A stretch of DNA of 64,000 nucleotides from Zingiber officinale (GCF_018446385.1 NC_055992.1:56496799-56560798); one strand, 5' to 3'; numbered from the stretch's first letter, positions 22,528-33,506 are shown. The notes: generated by a model from the letters alone, not told the origin. Program-made: numbers and translations.

Positions 22528-23017
22528 GTAGGCTGGGCCAGATCGAGGTGCAATTGAAGACTTATGATCGAAAATTCGATCTGGCTTCCACAAGGAAACA
22601 ACGGGCCATCGCTGACCTGGAACAAAAGAACTAGGAGGCTCGGCAGTTGGGTGAGAAGCTGAAGAACGCGGAGAACTCTCTAGTCGCCGAGCGGGAGAGT
22701 CGTTCGGCTAAGGAGGCGGAGCTTCAAGATCAAGTGAAGCGCCTTGAAGAGGATCTGGAGGCCTCCTGTGCTACACTGACAGCCTACCAAGAGGTCGGAC
22801 CGGGCTGCTTCACGGTCCTGAGGCAACAATACCTCCGCTCAGACCAATTTTCGGAAAAGGAGACCAATCGGATTGTCCGCTCATTTGAGCTAGCCATCGA
22901 CGGACGCTCAACCAACTAAAGGCGAACAACCACATCTCCGAAGCCCTGTTTGATAGCGATGTCAACCGCATCCAGCTCCTCAAATCTATTCCTGGAAGCT
23001 TTGAATGTATCGAGTGA
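22528..23017 (+). pseudogene. Tat-element antisense ORF, main fragment
   Basis: Translation on the plus strand: RLGQIEVQLKTYD, then heptad-rich coiled coil (QLGEKLKNAENSLVAE, AELQDQVKRLEEDLEA), then TVLRQQYLRSDQFSEK and RIVRSFELAIDG. One frameshift near 22905 precedes the tail LKANNHISEALF, ending at TGA 23015-23017. It continues 3441-3641 in the same frame across the inserted element. It is oriented opposite to gag-pol and convergent with it. The type is known as an extra antisense ORF in plant Tat elements; its role is not established. A stop at about 22633 also interrupts it. Confidence 0.7.
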
Positions 23018-23221
23018 GTGAGGGGCATGTAGAGAATATTTCTGGAAGCTTTGAATGTATTCCTGCTGCTCGGCGGTGTCTGACTTATTATCAATGAAAT
23101 CTTTTTGTGATCTTCCTTCATATGCTATCTTTTTACTAGTATCTGGCTATATAGTTCTGATCGGCCGCTACGACCGTACTTTCTTTATTAGTAGATTCTC
23201 TAGGAGCATACCTCCTGGATT

Positions 23222-23668
23222 TAAGGTCGTCGCTTGACCCGAGGGTTTATAGTCGCCGCTCAACTCCGGGGTTTAACGTCGTCACTCGACGATTTGGTGA
23301 AGATCGGGGTTTAAGGTCGCCGCTCGACCGTCGATGGAGACATGGGTTTAACATCGCCGCTCGACGATTCGGTAAATACCAGGGTTTAAGGTCGCCGCTC
23401 GACCGTCGATGGAGACCTAGGTTTAATGTCACCGCTCGATGATTTGGTGAAGACCGGGGTTTAAGGTCGCCGCTCGACCATCGACGGAGACCTGGGTTTA
23501 ACGTCGTCGCTCGACGATTTGGTGAACACCAGGGTTTAAGGTCGCCGCTTGACCATCGATGGAGACCTGGGTTTAACATCGTCGCTCGACGATTTGGTGA
23601 AGACCGGGGTTTAAGGTCGTCGCTCGACCATCAATGGAGACCTGGGTTTAACGTCGCTGCTCGACTAG
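23222..23668. repeat. 75-bp minisatellite between pol and the antisense ORF
   Basis: The anchor ttaaggtcg recurs at 23311, 23386, 23461, 23536 and 23611, an exact 75-bp period over about five to six copies. Each unit is two related halves (ggtttaaggtcgccgctcgacc and ggtttaacgtcgtcgctcgacg) joined by gtcgatggagacct or atttggtgaagacc. It creates a spurious minus frame (RRSSGDLKP repeats). Confidence 0.9.
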
Positions 23669-23769
23669 AATTTTGGTAACCTTTCATTTTTCATTCCAAT
23701 CCTACACCCAAAGGAAACAGGAAAAATGGAGAGTACACCTCAATTACATTGGCACACCTTTCATCCAGC

Positions 23770-24917
23770 TCAATACGGCTGGAGATGGTTCACGCTCCAG
23801 GGACGTTCTAGTTGTCGCCTGTCTTCATCCTCTAGGTAGTAGGCACCAGAGCGGAGCTTCTCCACGACTTTGAATGGTCCAGCCCACGGAGCTTCTAGTT
23901 TAGTGACGTCACTGACCGACTTTACATTCTTCCACACGAGGTCGCTGACCTGGAACGACCTTGGGATCACTCATTGATTGTAGTTCTGTCTCATCCTCTA
24001 TCTATAAGCCATCAGCCGAACGACTGCTTTATCGCACGTCTCATCCACCAAGTCTAACTCCAGAAGCCTCCGCTCGGCGTTGTCTTTGCTGTAGTGATGT
24101 ATTCGATTGGATTCGACTCCGACCTTGACCGGGATGACCGCTTTAGTGTCGTACACCAGGTGGAACGGGGTTACCCTCGTGCCTTCCTTAGGGGGCATAC
24201 GGATCACCCATAACAGGCCGGGGAGCTCGTCCACCCAGCTCCCTCTGATGTGGCCGAGCTGAACTCGCAAAATCCGCAAGATCTCCCAATTGGCGACTTT
24301 AGCCTCTCCGTTGCTCTGAGGGTACGCTATGGAGGTGAAGGCCTGCTGGATGCCATACTCCTCGCATCACTCTTTGAGTTTCCGTCCGACGAACTGTCTA
24401 CCGTTGTCTGAGACAAGTCGATGCGGAATGCCAAACCAACAGATGATATGTTGTCAGATGAACATTTGAACCATCTGATCAGTTATTTTCGCCAACGGCT
24501 CGGCTTCAACCCACTTAGAGAAGTAGTCTACCGTGACGAGCAAAAACTTTCACTACCAGTCGCCATGGGAAAGGGTCCCACAATATCCATGCCCCACTGG
24601 TCGAACGGGCATGACACAATGGAAACCTTCATCTCTTCAGTCGGCCAGTGGGAGAGGTGGTGGTACTTTTGGCAAGACAGACAGTTAGCTACTGTCCGAG
24701 TGGCATCTTCTTATAGTGTCGGCCAGAAGTACCCGGCCAATAGAATCTTCCTCGCTAGCGACCGACCGCCCGGATGCCCTCCATAGGAGCCTTGGTGTAC
24801 TTTTTGCAGTATATAGTTGGCGTCCTCCGATCCGACGCATTTAAGGAATGGCCTGGAGAAGGCCTTCTTGTAGAGCTGGCCCCCAACTAGGGTGAAACGA
24901 CCAGCTCTTCTTCTCAA
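23770..24917 (-). pseudogene. Tat integrase
   Basis: Minus strand, in order: zinc-binding N-terminus (QKVHQGSYGGHPGGRSLARK, about 24760-24830; CLSCQ at about 24685); core with MDIVGPFPMATG and SDNGRQF; GSWVDELPGLLWVIR and TPFHLVYDTKAVIPV; and the C-terminal part KLEAPWAGPFKVVEKLRSGA ending NHLQPY just before 23770. The position of the catalytic Glu reads SNGEAKVAN, so Lys seems to replace it. There are multiple stops, including 23998-24000 and one near 23973. It would insert element cDNA; this copy is dead. Confidence 0.8.
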
Positions 24918-25144
24918 TAAGTGAGCTTCCTCTCGATCGAACGGCGTAGCTCCTGATCATAGAAACTCTACCATGGTCGTTCTCCAATCGCTAGGGAAAG
25001 TGAGCCCCTCCATCCGATCGGCGTGCACCACCAAGGATACTTACTCAATCGGCTGAGTAACGACGATCGGCGAGAGTGAGCTCGCCAATTTGGCCAACTC
25101 GTCGCTTGGTTTTCTGCTCGGGGGATCTTCTCGATGATTACCTC

Positions 25145-25489
25145 CTAAAAGTTTGCCTTCAGCTTTTCGAAGGCTTTAGCGTACAACTTGAGCCACGTAT
25201 TACTGATCTTGAATGCCCCAACCAGCTGCTGAGCAGCTAATTGAGAATCAGAGTGAATAAGAACCCTGCTTGCACCGATATACCGAGCGGCTTGTAAGCC
25301 GGCTATAAGAGCCTCATACTCAGCTTCGTTGTTAGTTGCCCAGTACTCTAGTCGAACGGACAACTGCACCCACTCTTCTTGTGGGGGAGATAAGTAGTAT
25401 GTCAATCCCACTACCCTACCGGGTGGACGACCCATCCACGTATACTTTCTAGATCGAGTCGAGTTCAGGGTTTTGTACCTCCGTGACAA
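25145..25489 (-). pseudogene. Second (archaeal-type) RNase H domain of the Tat element
   Basis: Contains ATNNEAEYEALIAGL and HSDSQLAAQQLVG, the catalytic Glu and Asp motifs of the additional RNase H found in Tat-lineage elements after the standard one. It lies between the degenerate gypsy RNase H (25521-25757) and integrase, as expected. The N-terminal catalytic Asp segment falls near a frame break upstream. Confidence 0.75.
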
Positions 25490-25520
25490 AATTGGCCAAG
25501 GACTGCGCCTTGATGGTCGT

Positions 25521-26940
25521 TCAGGGCTGATATTGGATATCGAACTCGCTGAGCTCCGTGGTCCATTTGATCAACCAGTCGGACGCCTCTGGGTTAAGTA
25601 GGACTCTTCCTAAAGGGTTGTTGGTCATCACAACGATAGTGTGAGCAAGGAAATAAGGACGGAGCCTCCGAGCGACGAGTACCAATGCAAATGCGAGCTT
25701 CTCGAGACCGGTGTAGCGAGATTCAGCATCCTTTAATATATGACTCAAGAAGTACACTGGCTGTTCTTCGCCGTTCTGTCGAACCAGCCTTGAGCCAACA
25801 ACATGCTTGGTCGAAGATAAATAGATCCGGAACGGTTCACCGGTAGTAGGCTTAGCTAGTATAGGTAGTGAGTTCAGATATGCTTTAAGTTCTTCGAAGG
25901 CCTGGTCACATTCCTCGTCCCATTGAAACTTGGTGGCTCGGCGTAGAATCTTGAAGAAAGGAAGGCTCCAGTCGGACGACTTGGAGATGAACCGTCATAA
26001 TGCTGTTATCCGGCCGGTGAGGCGCTGCGCTTCCCTCAAGTTTCTCGGTGGTGGCATATCTTGGAGTGTCTTCACCGTGATGGGGTTTGCCTCAATGCCT
26101 CGCTCGGTGACGATATATCTCAGGAAGCGCCCACTTCTCGCGCCAAATAGACACTTATGAGGATTTAATTTGATTCCGTACGCTTGGAGGGTCAGGCAGG
26201 TCTCTTGGATATCTGCACAGAGATCGGCGACTCCGACTCAGAGGGATTTAATTAATATGTCGTCGATATATACCTTCATGTTGCGGCCGATCTGCCGCCT
26301 GAACATTTTGTTCATCAGCCTCTGGTAGGTGGCTCCTGCATTCTTTAGGTTGAACGACATTACGTTGTAGCAGTATGTATCGTCGACAGTGATGAAGCTG
26401 ACTTTTTCTTGGTCTTCACGGGCGAGCGGCACTTGATGATACCCCTAATATGCGTCCAGCATGCATATCAGCTCACACCTGGTCGTGAAGTCTACCATTT
26501 GATCTATACTAGGCAAGGGATAGAAGTCTTTAGGGCACGCCTTGTTAAGATCCTGAAAGTCGATGCAACCCTTCATTTATTGCCCGACTTGGAGACCAGC
26601 GCCACATTGGCAAGCCAGCTCGGAAACTGAACCTCGCGTATGTGGCTGACCTCCAACAGCTTCTCAATCTCCGCCCAGATAATCAGATTCTGCTTAGCGC
26701 TGAAGTCTCTCTTCCTCTACTTCACCGGCCGAGCGTCTGGTCGGATGTGGAGCTCATGTTGCACGATGTTCGAGGAAATACCGGGTAGCTCATGGGTAGA
26801 CCATGCAAATACGTCATGGTTTTGCTGGAGACAAGTGATTAGCTCGACCTTCTACCCGACCTCTAGGTCAGATGCTATAAAGGTTGTCACCTCTGCTCGG
26901 CCCGGATGTATCTGCGCCTCTTCTTTCTCCTTATAAACCA
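25521..26940 (-). pseudogene. Tat reverse transcriptase and gypsy RNase H
   Basis: The RT is visible as NAGATYQRLMNKMF and VYIDDILIKS (active-site YIDD) at 26238-26432, with further degraded RT sequence to about 26940. The standard RNase H remnant reads YFLSHILKDAESRYTGLEKL and ASDWLIKWTTELSEFDIQY at 25521-25757. Frames change and stops intervene throughout. Confidence 0.75.
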
Positions 26941-27324
26941 AAGTAGGGGCTTATCGATTATGGTGCTTACCTCCATCCGGGGTGTTTTCCGAGCGGACTT
27001 TACCTCGGTCTTGACCATCTTGACATAGCATTTACGAGCGGCCAGCTGATTCTCCTTTATTTCTCCAACTCGATCTTCTACTGGGAACTTAATCTTTTGG
27101 CAGAAGGTTGAGACGACCGCTCGGAATTCATTGAGGGGCAGTCACCCTAAAATGAGATTGTAGGCTGAGGGGGCATCTACTACGATGAAGTTGGTGGTCC
27201 TTATCCTCCGAAGTGGTTCCTCCCCGAGCGAGATGGCCATCTTGATCTGGCCAATCGGCAAGACTTCATTTCCGGTGAACTTGTATAGAGGGATCGTCAT
27301 TGGCAACAACTCGCCTCGGTCAAT

Positions 27325-27590
27325 TTAGAGTTGGTCGAACGTCTTCTTGAAAATGATATTAACCGAGCTGCCTGTGTCAACGAATATACGGTGAATAGTA
27401 TAGTTTGCGATTACCGCTCGAATAATGAGTGTGTCGTCATGCAGCACTTCAACTCCTTCGAGATCACGGGGGCCGAAGCTAATCTCAGGTCCACTGGCCT
27501 GCTCCTGGCTGCAACCCACCGCATGGATTTCTAACCGCCGAGCGTGTGACTTCCTAGCTCGGTTGGAATCCCCTCCAGTTGACCCACCAG
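27325..27590 (-). pseudogene. Tat aspartic protease
   Basis: The minus frame contains the retroviral-type protease signature FVDTGSSVNIIF preceded by LEGVEVLHDDTLIIRAVIAN. It would process the polyprotein. A stop follows after FDQL. The intact DTG shows this stretch is less decayed than integrase. Confidence 0.75.
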
Positions 27591-28824
27591 CTATGATGTT
27601 GATCTCCCCTCGAGCAGCATTGCTCTTGTTCTCCTCCTCCCGAGCGGACGACCTATTTCGCTCACGCCCGGCTCTTGCCGGCTCTGCGCTTCTCCGATGA
27701 GGCTTCCTTGGGGATCACCTTGCTTCCTCTCGCTGATCGGAACGATGATACTCGTGTCGACGGTCAAGAGAGGGGGATCGACGACGATAACTCTTAGGCG
27801 CTGATTGGGCGACCGGGTTGAATCCGCTACAGTCGTGGGTGTTGTGAGTTGCAGACTGATGGAACGAGCATAACAAAGGGGTTCATACCTTCCCCTAGGG
27901 TCTCGGCCGCTCGGCGGCAACATGCTGGACTACGTGTGGCTTTGCTTCCTGGTGTGGGCGTACTCCTTCGACTCGAGGCCCTCTCGGAGGTTGATGGCAG
28001 ACCAGCGGCCTTCGTTCGGTCACAGAGGGTGGCTCGATCGGCGCCTCCTTCCTTCTTGCTGCCTGAGCCTCCTCTACATTGATGTACTCGTTGGCCTTCT
28101 TTAGCATGTGGTCGTAATCACGGGGAGGCTTTCTGACGAGAGATTGGAAGAAGTCCCCATCCACGAGCCCTTGCGTGAACGCGTTCATCATGGTCTCGGA
28201 CGAGACCGAGGGGATAACCATCGCCATCTGGTTGAAGCGCTGGATGTAGGCTCAGAGAGTTTCCATCTAGCACTGCTTCATGGAGAACAGGTTGACGCTT
28301 GTTTTCTGATAGCGTCTACTGCTCGCGAAGTGGTGAAGGAAAGCCGTTCGAAAGTCTTTAAACCTTTTGATTGACCCGTTCGTCAACCTCTGAAACCACC
28401 GTTGCGCCGAGCCAAAGAGAGTGGTGAGGAGCACTCGGCATTTGACTTTATCTGTGTACTGATGAAGAGAAGCGGCGTTATCAAATTTACCGAGATGGTC
28501 GTCCGAGTCGGTCGATCCGTTATATTCTCCGATCGCCAAGGGAGCGTAGTGCCTCGGTAACGGATCCTGCAGAATGGCCTCGAAAAATTGTCGGTTGATC
28601 CGCTCAGGCGACGAATTAGCTCGAGGTACTTTGCCCTTTCTTGTGTCCCACACGGGAGTCTCGTCCGAAGAAGAACCCCTGTCCTGGTTGGCCTGAGTGA
28701 TCTCTGAGGGTGTTTGAAATAACGCATGGTGAAACGGAATGAGCGTTGGTGGAACCTCTCCTGGAGTGCCGGTTGGCATCTTGTTCTGTCCTCATATGGA
28801 GAGTTGCTCTGGCCAGTCCTCATG
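27590..28824 (-). pseudogene. Tat gag, main part
   Basis: From about 28779: EAILQDPLPRHYAPLAIGEY, the gag core GSTDSDDHLGKFDNAASLHQ, GSAQRWFQRL and FLHHFASSRR; then VLVDGDFFQSL-type sequence (27895-28227); and a Cys/His motif CSFHQSATHNTHDC near 27840. A stop lies upstream of 28779 in the same frame, and another at 28266 before the next block. The frame continues across the TRIM into 33345-33506. Confidence 0.75.
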
Positions 28825-29134
28825 TGTAACACCTCGGTCCGAGCGGGCCCCACCCGAACCGAACCAGGAACGCCACCAGAATTGTCCATCGGGTTGACGA
28901 CTAACTCCACAGACCACCTGAGGTCCTTTCAGCGTGCTTTGTCCTTACTCGGACGCACTCTGAAAATCTTCCCAGGAGGTCACCCATCCTCAGATTTCTC
29001 CAAGTCAAGCACGCTTAACTTTAGAGTTCTTAAGTTTGATCTTCCAAAAAGGAAGGTGCACCTTGGTGATATGGATAGTATCATCTAATCTTTTAAGTCA
29101 TACTTAACCAGAATCTCAAAACCGGCGTATTACA
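28825..29134 (-). repeat. TRIM 3' LTR
   Basis: TGTAACACC...TATTACA; aligns over its length with 29281-29586 and the terminal ACA at 33337-33339. Confidence 0.85.
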
Positions 29135-29266
29135 ATCACCCCCACTTAAAGACACAACGTCCTCATTGTGTAACCACGAATCACACCACGGACAAATCCC
29201 AGAATCTCCCACGCTAGGTGGTGCCCTAGGTGCTCCTGCCACAGGCGCACTCACGGTCGCAAAGTC

Positions 29267-29278
29267 GCTCTGATACCA
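29267..29278 (-). other. TRIM primer-binding site
   Basis: Minus-strand TGGTATCAGAGC, two bases from the 5' LTR start; initiator tRNA-Met type, identical to that of the chromovirus at 17654-17665. Confidence 0.8.
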
Positions 29279-29280
29279 TC

Positions 29281-29586
29281 TGTAACGCCCCGCCCCGAGT
29301 GGGCCCCACCCAAACCGAACCAGGAACGCCACCAGAATTGCCATCGAGTTGACGACTAGCTCCACAGACCATCGAAGGTCCTTTCAACGTGCTTTGTCCT
29401 CACTCGCACGCACTATGGAAAACTTCCCAAGAGGTCACCCATCCTCAGATTTCTCCAAGTCAAGCACGCTTAACTTTGAAGTTCTTAAGTTTGGACTTCC
29501 AAAAAGGAAGATGCACCTTGGTGATATGGATAGTACCATCTAACCTTTTAAGTCATACTTAACTAGAATCTCAAAACCGGGGTAGT
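29281..29586 (-). repeat. TRIM 5' LTR (last 3 bp displaced)
   Basis: 306 bp matching 28825-29134. The final bases aca are found at 33337-33339 beyond the nested insertion and its gtagt duplication. Confidence 0.82.
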
Positions 29587-29830
29587 TGTAACGACCTGGC
29601 CCCTTGGGCGGCCCCTTGACGGTCCCTTGGGCGACCTCACTAGCGACCCCTTATGTCGTCGACCGACGACCCTCGACCGTGTCATTACTCACTAGGTCTT
29701 TCCACCCCTGGCCAGTGGATTTTTGCCTTCCCCAGGATTCGAACTCTAAACCTCCAGGATAAGTATTAGAGTTTATGAATCCTGGTAGCCAAGTGGGATA
29801 AGTATTAGAGTTTATGAATCCTGGTAGCCA
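29587..29830 (+). repeat. Inverted arm A1
   Basis: Begins tgtaacgacctggcccc. Includes a 39-bp tandem duplication (ataagtattagagtttatga...) at its inner end, next to a 6-bp spacer ctcact (29831-29836). The reverse strand carries tRNA-like boxes: cttggctaccagg and gagttcgaatcc. Confidence 0.8.
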
Positions 29831-29836
29831 CTCACT

Positions 29837-30084
29837 TGGCTACCAGGATTCATAAACTCTAATACTTATCCTGGAGGTTTAGAGTTTGAATCCTGGGGAA
29901 GGCAAAAATCAACTGGCTAGGGGTGGAAAGACCTAGTGAGTAATGGCACGGTCGAGGATCGTCGGTTGACGACATAAGGGGTCGCCAGTTGGGCGCTAGT
30001 GAGCCTGCCCAAGAGACCGTCAAGAGGCCGCCAAATGGGCCGCCGGTTGGGCCGCCCAAGGGGCTGAGGGGCTGGGTTGTTACA
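29837..30084 (-). repeat. Inverted arm A2
   Basis: Reverse complement of A1, from tggctaccagg to gggttgttaca. Together A1 and A2 form a near-perfect 0.5-kb hairpin. Confidence 0.8.
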
Positions 30085-30109
30085 ATAAAAAGGCACCTTT
30101 TTATTGTAA
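30080..30109. repeat. 14-bp junction palindrome between A2 and A3
   Basis: ttacaataaaaagg, CA, then its exact reverse complement cctttttattgtaa. Both element ends (ttaca and tgtaa) are part of it, so a 9-bp stretch ataaaaagg lies in inverted rather than direct orientation between the two arms. Confidence 0.9.
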
Positions 30110-30340
30110 GGGCCCGACCCTTTGGCCTCTTGGGCGGTCCTTGCGGCGACCCACTAGCAGCCCCTTATGTCGCTGGCCCATTTGGCAACCTCTAATGTCG
30201 TCGACCGATGACCCTTGGTCGTGCCGTTACTCACTAGGACTTTCCACCCATGACAGTGGTTTTTTTCCTTCCCCAGGATTCGAACTCTAGACCTCCAGGC
30301 TAAGTAGTAGAGTTTATGAATCCTGGTAGCCAAGTGAGTG
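30105..30340 (+). repeat. Inverted arm A3
   Basis: A third copy of the arm in A1 orientation (tgtaagggcccgacc ... ggtagccaagtgagtg), more diverged than A1 from A2, ending just before tgtcacgcc at 30349. Confidence 0.75.
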
Positions 30341-33300
30341 CCATAAATTGTCACGCCCCGGAAGAGTCCCTACCATAAGAAATTTCGACAACAACTCCCT
30401 TGTACGGGTGACAATCTGAGACATATCTACAATGCCCTCAGAGCCACATATACCTCGACCAATACGGCCGGAATAATAACAATAAAATAACTAAACAACC
30501 ACGCAATTATATATGTAGCAACCCACTCGGCTATACTAAAACCAAAACATAGCGAAAAATGATAGAAAACCAAATACAAACCAAAATACAAGGCTGCTAG
30601 ACGACTAGGCTTACATAACCATCAAACAACACAAAACACTCCATAACAACACTCCAGCGCCAAAACCAGAATATACAATGCTAAGTACTCTTAATACACA
30701 AAACAAATAAAAACATAAATGAAATCGGTAAGTCTTCAGATGTGACGTGGAAACCGGCAGACAGGATGCTCCAAGCGACTTCGTAAACAACCTGGTACCT
30801 GAAAATAGTGTCCAGGGGGTTCAACAACTCAGCAGATACCTAGTTGACATGTATAGTAAACTATAACAAATAGGAATAACTATGGAGTACAGTCTCTTGG
30901 ACAAAAGATGGAAATGCACAATAGAAAAGGCTGAAGAGAACTATACTCACTAGGGCCTCCTATTAGAATAATCAGGTCGTCAGACCGAGAGTATCATAAA
31001 TCCTGTATGCATGTCAAACATATGCATCCATCCAAATGCAGCATATAAGTACAACAAACACAATCAGTAAATGCATAAATGCATATGATGTCAATGATGG
31101 GTCCTGGTCACCCTTGACGCCTGTCAGCCATCTCACACACGATGGTGAGACCGAGTGGGTAGGGCTGTGACAACCGTGCACTCTGCCATCACTACTCCTG
31201 ATGAGTGACCAAGTGGACGGGATGCTGTCGGAGTACACCTATCCTCCTACCCCAAATCATAAGTGGGGAGCGCAATGCTCTCATCTCCCAGTGCACAATG
31301 ACGGGGAGGGATCCCGGCGTACTACCACGCTACAGTCACACTACCCATGAGCGTCCCAGCGGAGCACCACCGAGCAAATCTGACGTGCTACCACACTGCG
31401 TCACGCTACCCATAAGCATCCAGCAGAGCACCGATAGAGATGAAACTAGCGATGTGCTCAACAATAATGGAGCAAACTATCGCGCAACATGCAATCATGT
31501 GAATGATGCATGACACTAAGCATGACAAAATCCTGAATAGCATAACAATATCCATATATATATATAATGTGTACCATAGGACAATGAACCAAATCAAAGG
31601 TACACAGATCAGATAAGGTATAAAAACCTAGATCCTGAACATAATAAACACATGGTTGTGTCACTACCCCTATAAGCATGTATAATCAGGTAAGTACTAA
31701 CATGAAGTGCATAATAAGTAAACAAAACAAGTATGTAGCAGGTATCGGGTAGTGACCAACCGAAGCAAAGACGAACATAATCATTACTAAGGGTTATAAC
31801 CTACTAAACATATCAACATGACATTATCAAAGATAAGTCAAGATACCCGCCTCAAATAGCAGGTCCAATCCAGTCAAATCCAACGTCAAGACGCTCATCT
31901 CGAATCAGAGTCCTGTAATACATGGTATCCAGATTTAGCTAATTACATATAAATAAATTAGCTGCATCAAATCTTCGAGAAGCTAACATAAATCCAAATC
32001 CAATTATAAACCCTAATTGGATCATCTAATGCCTCGATCATATCTTAACCAATCCATTCAAATTTGGACTTGTAATAAGCATAATCTATCACAACAACTT
32101 AATCTAAACCAATTCATAAGAACTCACCTAAATCCAAGATGATCGCTGATGGCTCACGGTCGAAGGGGTTCCCTGCCCAAACAGACCGGTGTTATGGATC
32201 GCCAATGAACAGTGTTGGCCAAGCTACAAAGGCTGGTAGACTAACAATCACAACGGAGCTGCTGGAATACTTCATAGCAGTGCTTGTTGATCTAGAGCAT
32301 TCAGCACTGGATACCCTTGGTGAGCAAGAGACAAGAATGCTCAATCACATAATAATCTCAACATCCATACAGAACATGAAATTAACCTAACACCCACCAA
32401 ATCTTACCAAAACCAGATTTGTAACCTCCTCCCCAAAGCTACTGTGGTGGTGAACCAGAGCAGCGAGTAGCGGTGAGAGAAGATCGGCTGGTGTCACGAT
32501 GAAGAGCCACCAAGAGTCGGCGATTTAGGGCACAGAGGGAAAAATCGGTGCTGGTTCGAATCTAGTGGCCGGCGACAGTGCAGTGCAGAGGTGCGGCGGC
32601 GGCTGTGAACCCAAAACTAGGGCACGCGACTGGAGGCTAGGGCAGAGAGGGTCGGCTAGAGAACTAGTGTAGAGGAAACGGCGACCCTCGGTTGACTCTC
32701 GTTGGCCGGTGAAGATAGCGTCGACAGAAGAGAGGAGAAGGGAGTCTTCGGCGTCGGTGATTGTGAACCCAAACTAGGGCACAGAAATCGGCCGGATAGG
32801 CGGCGATGGTGGAGATGGCTAGGGCAGAGGAGAAATTGACCGGCACTAGGACTGAGGAGGAGCAACAACCGGCACTGCTCAGTGATCGGAGGAAGGGCTC
32901 GACCGGCGATAGTTGAAGGGCGCATAGTGGGTTGCAGTCGGCTCTCGGCTGTGGTGGCGAGAAGTGGTTGTCGGGCGAAGGTAGAAGAAGAGAAGTGGGC
33001 GGCAGATTTAGGGCACGGGTAGGAGAAGATGAATGGGAAGAAGAAGAGAAATAAAAGGAGGAAAACCGTCGCCCGTTAGGGCAAGGATCGAGAGAAGGAG
33101 GCTTGGCGTCGAGCGTATGAGTTCGGCGGGGGAGAAAGGAAATAAGAAAAAGGAAATAGGAAAAGAAATAAAATTTTTCCTCGTTCAGTGAAGTAGCCTA
33201 AACAGGCTTTCCCGGGGCCCAGTTTTCATCCCCGTGAACTCATCCATACGGGTTTGGAAAAGTTCTCTAAAAATTTCTAAAAATTCCAAAAAATTACGTT

Positions 33301-33344
33301 AAGGTATTACGCCCATTTTCAGTATTTTACAGTAGTACATCATG

Positions 33345-33506
33345 CGCCGCCCGACCCCCCGAGGCCGACGTCGCTTGCTGCACCAGACGATCGGCTAGTG
33401 CCTTTTGCTGTTGCTGTTCGGCTATCTTTGCCAATTGTACTTGAATGAGCGCATCGAGCTCCTCTGGAGTGAGTGTCACGGTGTGGAGACGTCCAGCTTC
33501 TTCCAT
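33345..33506 (-). pseudogene. Tat gag N-terminus
   Basis: ATG at 33506 (minus) opens MEEAGRLHTVTLTPEELDAL, followed by a Gln-rich helix (KIAEQQQQKALADRLVQQ) up to the TRIM. The frame is the one that resumes at 28824 after TRIM and one TSD are removed. This start is 24-44 bp downstream of the primer region, as in other Tat elements. Confidence 0.75.

Larger units (their letters stand above)
29587..33331 (-). mobile_element. Insertion in the TRIM LTR: inverted arms plus LTR-like body
   Basis: TGTAACGACC at 29587 to TTTTACA at 33331, flanked by gtagt (29582-29586 and 33332-33336). The first 760 bp are three alternating inverted arms. From 30349 (TGTCACGCCCCGG) the remaining 2.98 kb resembles a long chromovirus-type LTR on the minus strand (starts TGTAAAATAC, ends GGGGCGTGACA) with a GC-rich leader-like region at 32430-33130. 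No coding domain was recognised. It may be one solo LTR with an unusual palindromic end, or a solo LTR with another element at its very tip. Confidence 0.6.
28825..33339 (-). mobile_element. TRIM element with an insertion in its right LTR
   Basis: Left LTR 28825-29134 (310 bp). Interior 29135-29280 (146 bp) has a PPT (minus CTTTAAGTGGGGGTGAT) and PBS (29267-29278). Right LTR is 29281-29586 plus 33337-33339. TSD tcatg at 28820-28824 and 33340-33344. Without the inner insertion the element is about 765 bp with no coding capacity, which defines a terminal-repeat retrotransposon in miniature. Removal restores the Tat gag frame. Confidence 0.85.

Noticed and set aside
23247..23579. Minus frame of 110 codons with RRSSGDLKP repeats
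   Set aside because: A direct translation of the 75-bp minisatellite (75 is a multiple of three), not a gene.
23222..23668. Possible CRISPR array (regular repeats)
   Set aside because: No unique spacers. The unit is a head-to-tail minisatellite in a plant retroelement.
29587..30084. A1-A2 hairpin as an independent MITE or MULE
   Set aside because: The flanks gtagt and ataaa do not form a TSD. The TSD gtagt pairs with 33332-33336 instead.
32656..32925. Minus frame SSLLSTLSSPANESQP as a secreted or Pro-rich protein
   Set aside because: Lies in a GC-rich LTR leader-like region. Two frames overlap it, and no homologous domain was recognised.
30349..33331. Stand-alone solo LTR
   Set aside because: Ends look right, but the left flank taaat does not match the right flank gtagt. 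Kept only as part of the larger insertion.
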